A DNA stretch of 64,000 bases. It comes from Burkholderia latens (GTDB taxonomy: Bacteria; Pseudomonadota; Gammaproteobacteria; Burkholderiales; Burkholderiaceae). The DNA lies in NCBI RefSeq assembly GCF_001718795.1, contig NZ_CP013437.1:372001-436000 (forward strand). Reading direction: 5' to 3'. The notes below the pieces were generated by a model that searched no databases, was not told the DNA's origin, and saw only the letters and a program-made list of their open reading frames with translations. Numbering within the stretch: position 1 is the first letter of the stretch; each line of letters opens with the position of its first letter. Shown here piece by piece: positions 1 through 9,139 of this stretch. A program made the position numbers and the translations under genes.

Positions 1-847
1 AATCGTCGCCGAAGAATTCGAGCTGATCGGCACGCGGCATGCCGAAACGCGATTGCGCGAGCGGGCGTGCCGGCTGCGCACGCAACCCGTCCGCACCCAA
101 CAGCGGCTGCCAGGCGCGTGCGTACGGATCGCCTTCCGTCACGCCGTGCGCGGCGGCGAACACGGTGCGCGCGTCGTCGGCCGAACGCGCGAACACCGAC
201 ATGCAATCGAGCGACCGGCAGGCCGGCACGACGCCGAGCGTGCTGAGCACGCCGCGCGTCGGCTTGAGCCCGACGAGCCCGTGGAACGCGGCGGGCACGC
301 GCCCGGAGCCGGCGGTGTCGGTGCCGAGCGAGAACGTCGCGACGCCGAGCGCCACCGCCACCGCCGAGCCGGAACTCGAGCCGCCCGACGCGTAGCGCGG
401 GTCGAGCGCGTTGCGGCACGCGCCGTAAGGCGAGCGCTGCCCCGAGAGACCGGTCGCGAACTGGTCGAGATTCGTCTTGCCGACCGGAATCGCGCCGGCC
501 GCGATCAACCGCTCGACCACCGGCGCGCTGCGCGCCGGCGTGTACGCATAGGCGGGGCAGGCCGCCGTCGTCGGGATGCCGGCGAGGTCGATGTTGTCCT
601 TGATCGCGAACGGCACGCCGTACAACGGCAACGATGCGATGTCGCGTGCGGCCAGCGCGTCGGCGTACGCCATCATCTCGTCGCGCGTGAGCGGCCGGAT
701 CCACGCATGGTGCGGGTCGCCCTCGTCGAAGTGCGCGGCGATCGCGTCGACGAGCGCATGCGGCGTCAGGTCGCCCGCCGCGTAGCGCGCGCGCAGCGCG
801 GCAATCGAGTGCAAGCCGGGCAGGATCGAGCGTTCGGCCGTGCTCAT
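1..847 (-). CDS. atzF: Allophanate hydrolase, amidase domain (C-terminus beyond window)
   Basis: Hydrolyses allophanate to ammonia and CO2, the last step of the carboxylase route for guanidine or urea. About 282 N-terminal residues are in the window and the frame is open to the edge. Amidase-signature features are visible: [10 protein letters not shown] near residue 85, carrying the expected catalytic Lys, and [12 protein letters not shown] near residue 155, the Ser-rich signature. The start overlaps the carboxylase stop as ATGA (847-844), so translation is probably coupled. It is the last gene of the leftward guanidine operon. Most family members are about 600 aa with a C-terminal hydrolase domain that would lie to the left of this window. 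A generic Glu-tRNA amidase-like protein is unlikely given the neighbours. Confidence 0.93.
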   Translation of the reverse strand, partial: MSTAERSILPGLHSIAALRARYAAGDLTPHALVDAIAAHFDEGDPHHAWIRPLTRDEMMAYADALAARDIASLPLYGVPFAIKDNIDLAGIPTTAACPAYAYTPARSAPVVERLIAAGAIPVGKTNLDQFATGLSGQRSPYGACRNALDPRYASGGSSSGSAVAVALGVATFSLGTDTAGSGRVPAAFHGLVGLKPTRGVLSTLGVVPACRSLDCMSVFARSADDARTVFAAAHGVTEGDPYARAWQPLLGADGLRAQPARPLAQSRFGMPRADQLEFFGDD

Positions 848-3800
848 GCGACCTCCTCGGCGGCGCCCGCCTTCATCACCATCAGCCGCTGGCCGGCCAC
901 CACCGCCGTGCCGGGCGCGCAATCGATCGTCTCGATCGTGCCGTCTTCCGTTGCCGTCACCGCCACCTCCATCTTCATCGACTCGACGATCGCGACGACC
1001 TGCCCTTCGGTCACGCGTTCGCCGGGTTCGACCAGCACCTTCCACACGCTGCCCGACACGTCCGCGGCAATCGCGCGCTGCGCGTCGTCGAGTGCGCCCT
1101 CTACCCGGTCCGCTTGCGCGTCGCCGTGCTCCGCGTCGCCGACGTATTCCGCATGGCCGGCCGCGCGCCAGCGTTCGCGTTCCGCGTCGAATGCGGCCTG
1201 CTGCGTCGCCTTGAACGCGGCGATCGAATCCGCTTCATCGCGCAGGAAGCGGTTGTACGCGCGCAGGTCGAACACCGATTCCTCGATCTTCAGCGTCGCG
1301 CGGCCCGCGATGAAATCCGCACGCAACGCGCTCAGCTCGGCCTCGCTGACCTCATAGAACCGGATCTCGTCGAAGAAACGCAGCAGCCACGGCTTGCCGG
1401 CCTCGAATTCGCGCGTCGTGCGATGGCGATTCCACATCTGCACGGTGCGGCCGACGAACTGATAGCCGCCGGGCCCTTCCATCCCGTACACGCACAGATA
1501 CGCGCCGCCGATCCCGACCGCATTCTCCGGCGTCCAGGTGCGCGCGGGGTTGTACTTCGTCGTCACGAGCCGGTGCCGCGGATCGATCGGCGTCGCGACG
1601 GGCGCACCGAGATAGACGTCGCCGAGCCCCATCACCAGGTAGCGCGCGTCGAATACGATGCGCTTCACGTCGTCGATGCTCGCGAGGCCGTTGATGCGCC
1701 GGATGAACTCGATATTGCTCGGGCACCACGGCGCATCGGGCCGCACCGACTGCATGTAGCGCTCGATCGCCACGCGCGTCGACGGGTCGTCCCACGACAG
1801 CGGCAGATGGACGATGCGATTCGGCACGCGCATGTCGGTTACGTCGGGCAGTTCGCGCTCGGCAGCTTGCAGATGCGCGAGCAGCCGGGCAAGCGGCAGC
1901 GTCCGCGCGTCGAACTGCACCTGAAGCGAGCGGATGCCGGGCGTCAGGTCGAGCATGCCGGGCAGCCGGTGCGCGTCGAGCCAGCACATCAATGCGTGCA
2001 CGCGAAAGCGCAGGTTCAGGTCGAGCACGAGCGGCCCGTATTCGACGAGCACGTTGCAGTCGCCCGAGCGCCGGTAGACGACGCCGATGCCGCCGCCGGC
2101 CGACGGGTCGCGGTAAAGCACGCAGTCGTCGGACGATCCGGATGCTACGGCGGCGACCTCACGCGTCGACTGCGCCGCGGCATCCGGCGGCATCCCCGCG
2201 CCCGCGCGTACGAACTGCACGGTATCGCCGGGCCGCAACTGCCCGAGCTTCCACAGCTCGTCGCGCACGACCGTCACCGGACACACGAAGCCGCCGAGGC
2301 TCGGCCCGTCCGGGCCGAGAATCACGGGCATGTCGCCGGTGAAATCGACGGCGCCGATCGCATACGCGTTGTCGTGGATATTCGACGGATGCAGCCCCGC
2401 CTCGCCGCCGTCCGCACGCGCCCATTGCGGCTTCGGGCCGATCAGCCGCACGCCGGTTCGGCTGGAGTTGTAGTGGACGGTCCACTGCGTGCCGTACAGC
2501 ATCGCGATGTCGTCCGGCGTGAAGAAGTCGGGCGCGCCATGCGGACCGTCGAGCACGCCGAGCGTCCACGCATGCGTCAGCGCGGGAACGTCGGCTGCGG
2601 CCAGCGTCGCGCCGGCGTCGCCACGCCCGGCGTCCGCGTGCAGATGCAGCACGTCGCCCTTGCGCAGCGCGCGGCCGGCGTGGCCGCCGAACTGGCCCAG
2701 CGTAAAGGTCGCCTTGCTGCCGAGATAGTCGGGCACCTGCAGCCCGCCCTTCACTGCGAGACACGCGCGCACGCCCGCGCCCGTCACGCCGCCCAGTTTC
2801 AATACCGCGCCCGCGCGCGCACGCACGACCTGCCAGAACGGCACGGGTTCACCATCGAGCGTGGCCGCGAACGGTGCGCCGCCGAGCGCGAAGAGCGTCG
2901 CGGTATTGAAGCGCAGCGTCGCGCCGACCATCGTGAATTCGAGCCCGGCCGCGTCGCGCGCGTTGCCGAGCAGCGCGTTCGCGAGGTCGAATGCGCGATC
3001 GTCCATCGGTCCTGACGGCGGCACGCCGACGCTCCAGTAGCCGACGCGCCCCGGCGCCTGCTGCACGGTGGTCTGCACGCCGCCGTCGAGCACGTCGAGC
3101 GTGTGCGGCGCGAACGCGAAGCGCGACAGGAAGGCCGTCGTCGGTGCGCCGCGCGCGAACGTGTCGGAGCCGACGACAGCGCGCAGATAGTCGAGATTGG
3201 TCTCGATCCCGTACAGCTCGGTATCGTCGAGCGCGGCCCGCAGTGCGGCCAGCGCATCGCGCCGCGTGTCGCCGCGCACGATCAGCTTCGCGAGCAGCGG
3301 ATCGTAGTGCGCGCTGATCTCCGTGCCCGCGTCGATCCAGCCGTCCACGCGAACGTTCTGCGGAAACGATACGTGCGTGAGCAGCCCTGCGCTGGGCTGG
3401 AACTGCTTGTGCGGATCCTCCGCATAGAGCCGCACCTGGATGCTCGCACCGCGCGGCGCAACGGCAAGCGTGTCGAGCGGCGGCAGGTCGCCTTCGGCCT
3501 GCAGGATCATCCATTCCACGAGATCGACGCCGGTCACTTCCTCGGTCACGCAATGTTCGACCTGCAGCCGCGTGTTCACCTCGAGGAAATAGAACCGCCG
3601 AGCGGTCGCATCGAACACGAATTCGACCGTACCGGCCGAGGCGTAACCCACCGCGCGCGCGAGCCGCACCGCGCTCGCGTGCAATGCGTCGCGTTCCGCG
3701 CCGGTCAGATCGGGCGCGGGCGTTTCCTCGATCACCTTCTGGTTGCGGCGCTGCACCGAGCAATCGCGTTCGCCGAGCGCGATCGCGCCGCCTCGGCCGT

Positions 3801-4446
3801 CGCCGAAGATCTGCACTTCGATGTGCCGCGCGTGTTCGACGAACTTCTCCAGATAGACGCCTGCATGCGCGAAGTTCGCGGTGCCGAGTCGCACGACGGA
3901 TTCGAAAGCCGCACCGAGCTGCGCGGCATCGCGGCACAGCGACATGCCGATGCCGCCGCCGCCCGCGGTGCTCTTGAGCATCACCGGATAGCCGATCGCG
4001 TCCGCCTCGGCGAGCGCCGTCTCGACATCGCCGAGCAGCCCGGTGCCGGGCAGCAGCGCGACGCCGTGCGCGGCGGCGAGTTCACGCGCGGTGTGCTTGA
4101 GGCCGAACGCGCGCATGTGATCGCCGCTCGGCCCGATGAAGCGCAGGCCCGCCGCTTCGCACGCATCGGCAAAGCCGGCGTGCTCGGACAGGAAGCCGTA
4201 GCCAGGGTGCACGGCCTGCGCACCGGTGTCGCGCGCGGCGGCGAGAATCGCCGCGACGTTCAGATAGCTGTCGGCCGCGGGTGCGGGGCCGACACGCACC
4301 GCTTCATCGGCGAGCGCCACGTGGCGCGCGTCGCGATCGGCATCCGAATAGATCGCGACCGACGCGACGCCCAGGCGCTTCAGCGTGCGGATCACGCGGC
4401 AGGCAATTTCGCCGCGGTTCGCAACGAGGACTTTCGCGAATCTCAT
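844..4446 (-). CDS. Biotin-dependent urea/guanidine carboxylase
   Basis: ATP-dependent carboxylation of guanidine (or urea) on a biotin carrier. The 1200-aa protein has an N-terminal biotin carboxylase that starts [16 protein letters not shown], an ATP-grasp glycine loop [11 protein letters not shown] near residue 160 and [10 protein letters not shown] near 285. The middle, about 470-1090, is the carboxyltransferase part related to the KipA/KipI (AHS1/AHS2) family. The C-terminal biotinyl domain has ESMKM with the biotinylated Lys at residue 1158. Size and order match stand-alone bacterial urea carboxylases, not the fungal fusion with allophanate hydrolase. Such genes are usually annotated as urea carboxylase. 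The upstream guanidine-I riboswitch and the two associated proteins indicate that the true substrate is guanidine, as shown for related enzymes. That substrate choice is inferred from context. Confidence 0.93.
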   Translation of the reverse strand: MRFAKVLVANRGEIACRVIRTLKRLGVASVAIYSDADRDARHVALADEAVRVGPAPAADSYLNVAAILAAARDTGAQAVHPGYGFLSEHAGFADACEAAGLRFIGPSGDHMRAFGLKHTARELAAAHGVALLPGTGLLGDVETALAEADAIGYPVMLKSTAGGGGIGMSLCRDAAQLGAAFESVVRLGTANFAHAGVYLEKFVEHARHIEVQIFGDGRGGAIALGERDCSVQRRNQKVIEETPAPDLTGAERDALHASAVRLARAVGYASAGTVEFVFDATARRFYFLEVNTRLQVEHCVTEEVTGVDLVEWMILQAEGDLPPLDTLAVAPRGASIQVRLYAEDPHKQFQPSAGLLTHVSFPQNVRVDGWIDAGTEISAHYDPLLAKLIVRGDTRRDALAALRAALDDTELYGIETNLDYLRAVVGSDTFARGAPTTAFLSRFAFAPHTLDVLDGGVQTTVQQAPGRVGYWSVGVPPSGPMDDRAFDLANALLGNARDAAGLEFTMVGATLRFNTATLFALGGAPFAATLDGEPVPFWQVVRARAGAVLKLGGVTGAGVRACLAVKGGLQVPDYLGSKATFTLGQFGGHAGRALRKGDVLHLHADAGRGDAGATLAAADVPALTHAWTLGVLDGPHGAPDFFTPDDIAMLYGTQWTVHYNSSRTGVRLIGPKPQWARADGGEAGLHPSNIHDNAYAIGAVDFTGDMPVILGPDGPSLGGFVCPVTVVRDELWKLGQLRPGDTVQFVRAGAGMPPDAAAQSTREVAAVASGSSDDCVLYRDPSAGGGIGVVYRRSGDCNVLVEYGPLVLDLNLRFRVHALMCWLDAHRLPGMLDLTPGIRSLQVQFDARTLPLARLLAHLQAAERELPDVTDMRVPNRIVHLPLSWDDPSTRVAIERYMQSVRPDAPWCPSNIEFIRRINGLASIDDVKRIVFDARYLVMGLGDVYLGAPVATPIDPRHRLVTTKYNPARTWTPENAVGIGGAYLCVYGMEGPGGYQFVGRTVQMWNRHRTTREFEAGKPWLLRFFDEIRFYEVSEAELSALRADFIAGRATLKIEESVFDLRAYNRFLRDEADSIAAFKATQQAAFDAERERWRAAGHAEYVGDAEHGDAQADRVEGALDDAQRAIAADVSGSVWKVLVEPGERVTEGQVVAIVESMKMEVAVTATEDGTIETIDCAPGTAVVAGQRLMVMKAGAAEEVA

Positions 4447-4525
4447 GTTGCCTCCCGCGGCTTCGTCCCAACGGACGCGACTGCCCCGTTGGCGGGAAGC
4501 AAACGATAGTGAGCGTGGCGGCCGT

Positions 4526-5182
4526 TCATTCCGCCTCCCACACGATCAGGCGCACAGGCGTCGGGTTGTAGCCGTTGCACGGATTGTTCAGTTGCGGGCA
4601 GTTCGAGATCAGCACCGTGACGTCCATCTCCGCACGCATCTCGACATACTTGCCGGGCGCGGAGATACCGTCCTCGAACGTGAGGCCGCCGAGCGGCGTG
4701 ACCGGCACGTTCATGAAGAAGTTGACGTTGCCGACCAGGTCGCGCTTGGTGAGCCGCGCGCCGGCGCCGCATGTGCAGTGCGCGATCGCGTTGAGGAAAC
4801 TGTCGCGGCAGTTGTGCATGTAGCGCTTGTCGAGCGCATAGCGCACCGTGTTGCTCTCGGCCGCGCACGCGCCGCCGAGCGTGTCGTGTCGGCCGCACGT
4901 ATCGGCGACGATCGTCGCCATCGGGTTGCCGCGGTTCGACACGAGCACGCTGCCCGCGCTCAGGTACAGGTTGCGCTGCGCGCGAATCGTGTCCTGCGCG
5001 CTGTAGCGCTCCTCGGGGTCGTCGCTGCGGTAGAACAGCGTGTCGACGGCCTGGTTGCCTTCCAGGTCGAGAATGCGGAACGTCTGCCCGCGCTTGAGGT
5101 CGTGCAGCCACGGGTCGCCCGCGTTCAGCGTGACATCGTGAATCGCGTTGCGCGGATCGAGTCGGCTTTCGATGATCGGCAT
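4526..5182 (-). CDS. Urea carboxylase-associated protein 2 (carboxyguanidine deiminase subunit, DUF1989)
   Basis: 218 aa, DUF1989 family. It contains [20 protein letters not shown], where the family signature sits, and the cysteine-rich CTCGAG and [17 protein letters not shown] near the end. Partners of this type form, with the neighbouring paralogue, the carboxyguanidine deiminase that converts carboxyguanidine to allophanate. They were earlier called UCA proteins of unknown role. The start at 5182 has GGAG eight bases upstream. An alternative start at 5197 overlaps the previous stop as ATGA and adds five residues. An 80-base gap separates it from the carboxylase. It is homologous to the upstream gene, so the pair arose by duplication. 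Confidence 0.88.
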   Translation of the reverse strand: MPIIESRLDPRNAIHDVTLNAGDPWLHDLKRGQTFRILDLEGNQAVDTLFYRSDDPEERYSAQDTIRAQRNLYLSAGSVLVSNRGNPMATIVADTCGRHDTLGGACAAESNTVRYALDKRYMHNCRDSFLNAIAHCTCGAGARLTKRDLVGNVNFFMNVPVTPLGGLTFEDGISAPGKYVEMRAEMDVTVLISNCPQLNNPCNGYNPTPVRLIVWEAE

Positions 5183-5193
5183 GGTCTCGCTCC

Positions 5194-5949
5194 TCATGCA
5201 AACAGACGGTCGGTGTTGGTGAAGCCGCGCGCGTTCTCCGCGCATGCGCGCCGGCACAGGTCGTCGTCGGGGGCCGCGCCGTCGGCCGGATACGCGCGAT
5301 ATGCGATCAGCTTCACGGGTTTCGGCGCATAGTCGGGCCGCGGGTCGAGCGGATGCGGTGCGGTCGAGAACGCCGCGAGCGTATTCATCTCGAAGCGCAA
5401 GTCGAACGCGCTGCCGGCAGGCGAATGTCCGGCGACGAATTCGAGCGCGCCGTCGTCGCGTGTGGCCAGCTTGCTGAAGAAATTGACGTTCGCGGCGAGA
5501 TCGCGCGCCGACAGTCCGTACTTCGCGAGCTCGAGCACGAGGCTGTCGCGGCCGTTGCGGATCATCCCGTTGCGATCGGCCTGATACGACGACGTGCCGT
5601 ACTTCTGCGCGAACAGCCGCGCATCGCCGACGCCGCCGAGCGGATCGTGCCAGCCGAGCGTATCGGCCGTGATCGATGCGATCACGCGCCCCATGTCGGT
5701 GTACAGCGCATGGCCGCGCGTCAGATGCGCGGTGTGTTGCGCCTTCAGCGTGTCGGCCATGTTGTAGCGTTCGAGCAGGTCTTCCTGACGATGAAAGACG
5801 GCGGACAGGTTCGCGCCGCCGTCGACGTCGACGATGCGCAGCGCGAGACCGCGGCGCAGGATGCCGGACCAGTGGGTTCCGGCGGGAATCAGCATTTCCC
5901 ACGCGACGTGTGGCGGCGGGGCGAGGACGGCTTGGGGGCTCGGCGACAT
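5194..5949 (-). CDS. Urea carboxylase-associated protein 1 (carboxyguanidine deiminase subunit, DUF1989)
   Basis: First gene of the leftward operon, 251 aa, paralogous to the next gene (shared patterns [34 protein letters not shown]). Expected to be the second subunit of the carboxyguanidine deiminase acting between the carboxylase and allophanate hydrolase. The start ATG at 5949 follows GGAG with a spacing of five. Its leader is about 55 bases from the end of the guanidine riboswitch. The stop overlaps the alternative start of the next gene as ATGA. Which of the two paralogues carries the catalytic site cannot be told by reading. Confidence 0.88.
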   Translation of the reverse strand: MSPSPQAVLAPPPHVAWEMLIPAGTHWSGILRRGLALRIVDVDGGANLSAVFHRQEDLLERYNMADTLKAQHTAHLTRGHALYTDMGRVIASITADTLGWHDPLGGVGDARLFAQKYGTSSYQADRNGMIRNGRDSLVLELAKYGLSARDLAANVNFFSKLATRDDGALEFVAGHSPAGSAFDLRFEMNTLAAFSTAPHPLDPRPDYAPKPVKLIAYRAYPADGAAPDDDLCRRACAENARGFTNTDRLFA

Positions 5950-6002
5950 GGCGGCTCCGTGGTCGGTTGGACAAAGGGCGTGAGAGGGCGACAGAACGAC
6001 AT

Positions 6003-6135
6003 CGCGACCTCCCGGGCTTTTATCCCTCCGTGGAGCCTCGCCGTTTCCTCGGATCGAGGCGAAGGCAAGACCGGATTGCTCTCGGACCAGGCATCGCGCG
6101 GCGCACGCCGCACGACCGGAACCCTAGCGATCCTG
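6003..6135 (-). promoter_or_regulatory. Guanidine-I (ykkC) riboswitch, leftward
   Basis: Read on the minus strand, the leader has the conserved blocks of the ykkC class in order: CTAGGGTTCCG (6127-6117), CTGGTCCGAGAG (about 6091-6080) and CCACGGAGGGATAAAAGCC followed by CGGGAGG (6034-6009). The 3' block differs from the usual form by CCACGG for ACACGG and a final G for A. It precedes the two UCA genes, the carboxylase and allophanate hydrolase. Guanidine binding should turn the operon on. Confidence 0.93.
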
Positions 6136-6176
6136 AAGATGATGCAAATTGCTTCGCACCTCTCGGGCGTCGAATA

Positions 6177-6193
6177 AGCGAGTTGCGTGCCAG
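6177..6193 (-). promoter_or_regulatory. Sigma-54-like promoter of the leftward guanidine operon
   Basis: Minus strand CTGGCACGCAACTCGCT: the GG and GC doublets are ten bases apart, as in sigma-54 promoters (consensus TGGCACG-N4-TTGCW). The only core mismatch is TCGC for TTGC. The predicted start lies about 12 bases downstream (near 6165), about 40 bases before the first conserved riboswitch block. The rightward arm has an element with the same mismatch. Confidence 0.6.
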
Positions 6194-6289
6194 CCGCGGC
6201 GCGATCACCACGCAACGCGGCCCGGCGGCGCGATGCCGTGCGACATCCGATGCGCCGCCGCATGCGCGTGCCCTCGCAGCGGGCGCGCA

Positions 6290-6493
6290 GCGCACCATGC
6301 GCACGCCGTCGCGCACCGGCGCAGTGCGCACCACGCGCTCGCGCAACGGCCGCGCCGCGATGGCATGGGCATTGCTGAAAGTGGCGCACCGTCACTCGAT
6401 GCGCGATCCTTCATGAACAAGCTCGACCTGCTCCGGCGCGCACTGAGCGCGCTGTTCGCCGCCCGCTTCATCGAACTTCAGCGCACCATGCGC
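6290..6493. repeat. Five GCGCACC repeats between the divergent promoters
   Basis: GCGCACC occurs at 6290, 6311, 6326, 6384 and 6481. The first and last are part of the palindrome GCGCACCATGCGC (6290-6302, 6481-6493). The roughly 330-base gap between the two sigma-54-like promoters has no convincing gene, so these may be enhancer sites for an NtrC-type activator. They do not match the classical NtrC dyad and the GC-rich background raises the chance rate. Confidence 0.35.
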
Positions 6494-6521
6494 CGCCGTT
6501 GACGCGCGGTGGCGCGCGCCG

Positions 6522-6538
6522 TTGGCACGCTTCTCGCT
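6522..6538 (+). promoter_or_regulatory. Sigma-54-like promoter of the rightward guanidine arm
   Basis: TTGGCACGCTTCTCGCT has GG at 6524-6525 and GC at 6536-6537, ten bases apart, with TCGC for TTGC exactly as in the leftward element. The predicted start near 6549 lies about 34 bases before the first conserved block of the riboswitch. Confidence 0.6.
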
Positions 6539-6577
6539 CGGCATGGTGCCGAGAGGTGCGGCGGAGTCGCATCTTAG

Positions 6578-6693
6578 GGGTGCTAGGGTTCCGGTTCATC
6601 GAACGTCTGGTCCGAGAGCAGCCCGGCGCGGGTTCGTCCGATCGCGAGACCGGATGCACGCGTGCTACACGGCGGGACAAAAGCCCGGGAGAT
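6578..6693 (+). promoter_or_regulatory. Guanidine-I (ykkC) riboswitch, rightward
   Basis: Conserved blocks in order: CTAGGGTTCCGG (6583-6594), GTCTGGTCCGAGAGC (6605-6619), TGCTACACGGCGGGACAAAA (6663-6682) and GCCCGGGAGA (6683-6692). The last blocks match the ykkC consensus fully. It precedes the binding-protein gene by about 140 bases, a second guanidine-responsive switch facing away from the first. Confidence 0.95.
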
Positions 6694-6834
6694 TGGCGAT
6701 GGCAACGGCCGTCGCGCCTCTCCGTGGCCGCTTCGTTCGTTCCGCATCCGCAGGAACCGGTCACGCAGCCGGAACGTGTGCTCGCGCACGCTCCGTATCG
6801 ACGATCCCCGAACCCGGTCTCCTGGAGAACAACG

Positions 6835-7857
6835 ATGACCCGTCCCGCCGCGGCGCTGCGCCGCCTCCCGTCCCTCCGTTTCATCCGTCATGCCTTCGGC
6901 GCCGCCGTCGCGGCTGCCGCGCTATGGGCGGCGCCCGCCGCGCAGGCGGCGGCCCCGCTCAAGATCGGCTACAGCGACTGGCCGGGCTGGGTCGCATTCC
7001 AGGTCGCGCTCGACAAGGGCTGGTTCAAGGAGGCCGGCGTCGACGTCGATTTCGAATGGTTCGATTATTCGGCGTCGCTCGACGCGTTTTCGGCCGGCAA
7101 GCTGGACGCGGTCGCGGCGACCAACGGCGATGCGCTCGTGACGGGTGCATCCGGCGCGAAGAACGTGATGATCCTGCTGACCGACTATTCGGCCGGCAAC
7201 GACATGATCGTCGCGAAGCCGCCGCTGCGCACCGTCGAGGCGCTGAAGGGCAAGAAGGTGGGCGTCGAGCTCGGCCTCGTCGATCATCTGCTGCTCGAGA
7301 CCGCGCTGCAGAAGCACGGGCTCAAGGACGGCGACGTCACGCTCGTGAACGCGAAAACCAACGAGTTGCCGCAGGTGCTCGGTTCGTCGGCCGACATCGC
7401 CGCAGTAGCCGCATGGCAACCCAACGCCGGCGAGGCGTTGAAGCGTGCGCCCGGCGCACGCGCGATCTTCACGTCGGCGGATGCGCCCGGGCTGATCTAC
7501 GATGCGATCACGGTCGCACCGGCGAGCCTCGCCGCGCGCCGCGCGGACTGGGCGAAGGTCGTCAAGGTCTGGTATCGCTGCGTCGCGTACATCAACGATC
7601 CGAAGACGCAGGCCGATGCGGTCAAGATCATGTCGGCGCGCGTCGGGCTCGCGCCGGCGCAATATCTGCCGCTGCTGAAGGGCACGCACCTGCTCGACGA
7701 GGCGGCCGCGAAGCGCGCGTTCCGCAAGGGCGACGGCCTCGATTCGATCTACGGCTCGACGCGCAACGCGAATGCGTTCAACGTGCGTAACGCCGTGTAC
7801 AAGCAGTCGCAGGACGTCGACGCGTATATCGATCCGCGATTCGTCGACGCGCATTGA
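6835..7857 (+). CDS. ABC transporter periplasmic binding protein of the urea-carboxylase region
   Basis: 340 aa in the NMT1/TauA-like binding-protein fold (KIGYSDWPGWVAF, LDAFSAGKLDAVAATNGDA), typical of the transporter found next to urea/guanidine carboxylase. A Sec signal peptide covers residues 1 to about 40 (Arg-rich start, Ala-rich core, AAQAAAP cleavage region). ATG 6835 has GGAG eight bases upstream, and an upstream in-frame extension is non-coding leader with the riboswitch. The ligand is probably guanidine or a breakdown product. No permease or ATPase gene follows: the next gene is a convergent TetR, so its membrane partners must be encoded elsewhere. Confidence 0.88.
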   Translation: MTRPAAALRRLPSLRFIRHAFGAAVAAAALWAAPAAQAAAPLKIGYSDWPGWVAFQVALDKGWFKEAGVDVDFEWFDYSASLDAFSAGKLDAVAATNGDALVTGASGAKNVMILLTDYSAGNDMIVAKPPLRTVEALKGKKVGVELGLVDHLLLETALQKHGLKDGDVTLVNAKTNELPQVLGSSADIAAVAAWQPNAGEALKRAPGARAIFTSADAPGLIYDAITVAPASLAARRADWAKVVKVWYRCVAYINDPKTQADAVKIMSARVGLAPAQYLPLLKGTHLLDEAAAKRAFRKGDGLDSIYGSTRNANAFNVRNAVYKQSQDVDAYIDPRFVDAH

Positions 7858-8003
7858 CGGCAGCACGCACACCGGCGCAGTGACGCACCGCGCCGCGCCG
7901 GTAGCAGCCGCGATCTATTCGGACGCATGCAACGATGCCCGGCCGATCGCCGTGACGGTTGGGCGGCCGGGCCGACGCGACCCTGCCGCGCGGCACCCGC
8001 CGG

Positions 8004-8744
8004 TCATCCGCTCGATGCGGCGGCGAAATCGCCCGGCGGCAGCGGCCGGTTCGCCACGTCCCGCGCCTCCGCCCACGTGAGGCCGAGCGTCTGCAATACG
8101 ACCGCCGCCGCGCGCTCGGGGAGCCGGCTGTCGTGTCCGGACGGCGCCGCGGCGGCGCCCGCATCGGCCGAATCCGCTGCGTCGGCTGCATAGGCGTCGG
8201 CCGCGATCGCCGCGAGGATCGTGCCCGTCATCGCGAGCACGCTCATGAACGGATCGCCGACGACAAAGCGCCGCGCCGCGATTCCGCGCTCGCTGTCGCG
8301 TCTCAGCCGCTGGCCCAACCCGTGGTCGAGCGCGCGCGCCGACACACCTTCCCGCATCAGAAAGCGCCCCCAGAGCCGCTCGCGGCGCGCGCGCATCAGC
8401 GTATGACGCACGCACACGGAAACGACCTCGGCCGGATCGGACAACCCGCTCGCCAGCCGCTCGAGCCCGTCGGCAAAATCGTCGAACACCCACTGCGTCA
8501 GCGCGGCGAAGATGCCGTCCTTCGAATCGAAGTGGTAGTAAAACGAGCCGAACCCTACATCCGCCGTCTCGGTGATCTCGCTGATCGCCACGTTGTCCCG
8601 CCCTTTTTCCGCCATCAGCGCGAACGCAGCCTGCAACAGGCGCATGCGTGTCGCTTCCTTGCGCCGCGCCCCGCGCGGCTGACGCGGTGGCGCGTCGCCT
8701 GCTGACGTGCTCGAGCGGCGAGACCGGGCCGGTGTGTCGTCCAT
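8004..8744 (-). CDS. TetR-family repressor of the RND-pqi operon
   Basis: 246 aa. The N-terminal TetR helix-turn-helix is visible (AISEITETADVGFGSFYYHF, about residues 47-66). It is closely related to the TetR at 18818-19582 through GLSDPAEVV, the GLGQRL region and the C-terminal LQTLGL. The Ala/Asp-rich insert DAYAADAADSADAGAAAA near residue 180 is not in the paralogue. The start at 8744 has GGAGG upstream. The in-frame ATG at 8780 falls at the predicted transcription start and is unlikely. It is divergent from the efflux operon across a shared promoter, so repression of that operon and of itself is the likely role. Confidence 0.87.
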   Translation of the reverse strand: MDDTPARSRRSSTSAGDAPPRQPRGARRKEATRMRLLQAAFALMAEKGRDNVAISEITETADVGFGSFYYHFDSKDGIFAALTQWVFDDFADGLERLASGLSDPAEVVSVCVRHTLMRARRERLWGRFLMREGVSARALDHGLGQRLRRDSERGIAARRFVVGDPFMSVLAMTGTILAAIAADAYAADAADSADAGAAAAPSGHDSRLPERAAAVVLQTLGLTWAEARDVANRPLPPGDFAAASSG

Positions 8745-8786
8745 GAGCGCGCCTCCGTTGTTCGAAAGAATCTTCTGCATGGCGCA

Positions 8787-8837
8787 ATTCTAGATTACTC
8801 ACTCATACTTGACAACTTTATCAGTTATGAGTTTAAT
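8787..8837. promoter_or_regulatory. Divergent sigma-70 promoters with overlapping -35 boxes and a TetR operator
   Basis: Plus strand: TTGACA (8809-8814), 17-base spacer, TTTAAT (8832-8837). Minus strand: TTGTCA (8815-8810), 17-base spacer, TAGAAT (8792-8787). The two -35 boxes overlap by five bases, so one bound repressor would block both. The perfect 7-bp inverted repeat ACTCATA (8801-8807) / TATGAGT (8825-8831) brackets them and is the candidate operator. It matches the promoter at 19610-19660 closely. Confidence 0.8.
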
Positions 8838-9139
8838 CTCGGAAATCGCAGAACCGGTTCCGGTCCAGCGCCGCGTCCGACGGGCATCCGACTCGCGCCG
8901 ATGAACGATGGCGACGTGCGAACGGCCACGCCGACGCACGCTCGACCACCGCAGCGCGCGTCCAGCCGGATCGACACGCGCGATGAAACGGAATTGTCTG
9001 CACTTTGAACATCGGAGTACTGATTGATCGTCAGGCGTACGTCGGCGGAAACGCACGCGTCCGCCTGCATGAGGCGGGGCGACCTGCCGTCGTCGCCTAA
9101 CCCTTTTTAAGTTGACCCCTCACTTGTCCTGGAAACATC
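8838..9139 (+). other. Long untranslated leader of the RND operon
   Basis: About 300 bases between the strong promoter and the GTG start. No convincing ORF, riboswitch consensus or terminator was seen. TTTTTAAGTTGACC near 9103-9116 resembles part of the -35/operator sequence but lacks a matching -10. Confidence 0.4.

Noticed and set aside
1114..3015. Long plus-strand frame of 633 codons opposite the carboxylase
   Set aside because: Arg/His-rich shadow of the biotin carboxylase gene on the other strand. No domain, and codon use is typical of an antisense frame in high-GC DNA.
6413..6502. Possible 29-residue protein between the guanidine promoters
   Set aside because: No ribosome binding site, no relative known to me, and it lies in a region better explained as promoter DNA.
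6194..6521. Classical NtrC sites (TGCAC-N5-GTGCA type)
   Set aside because: None with both half sites at the right spacing was found; only GCGCACC repeats were seen.
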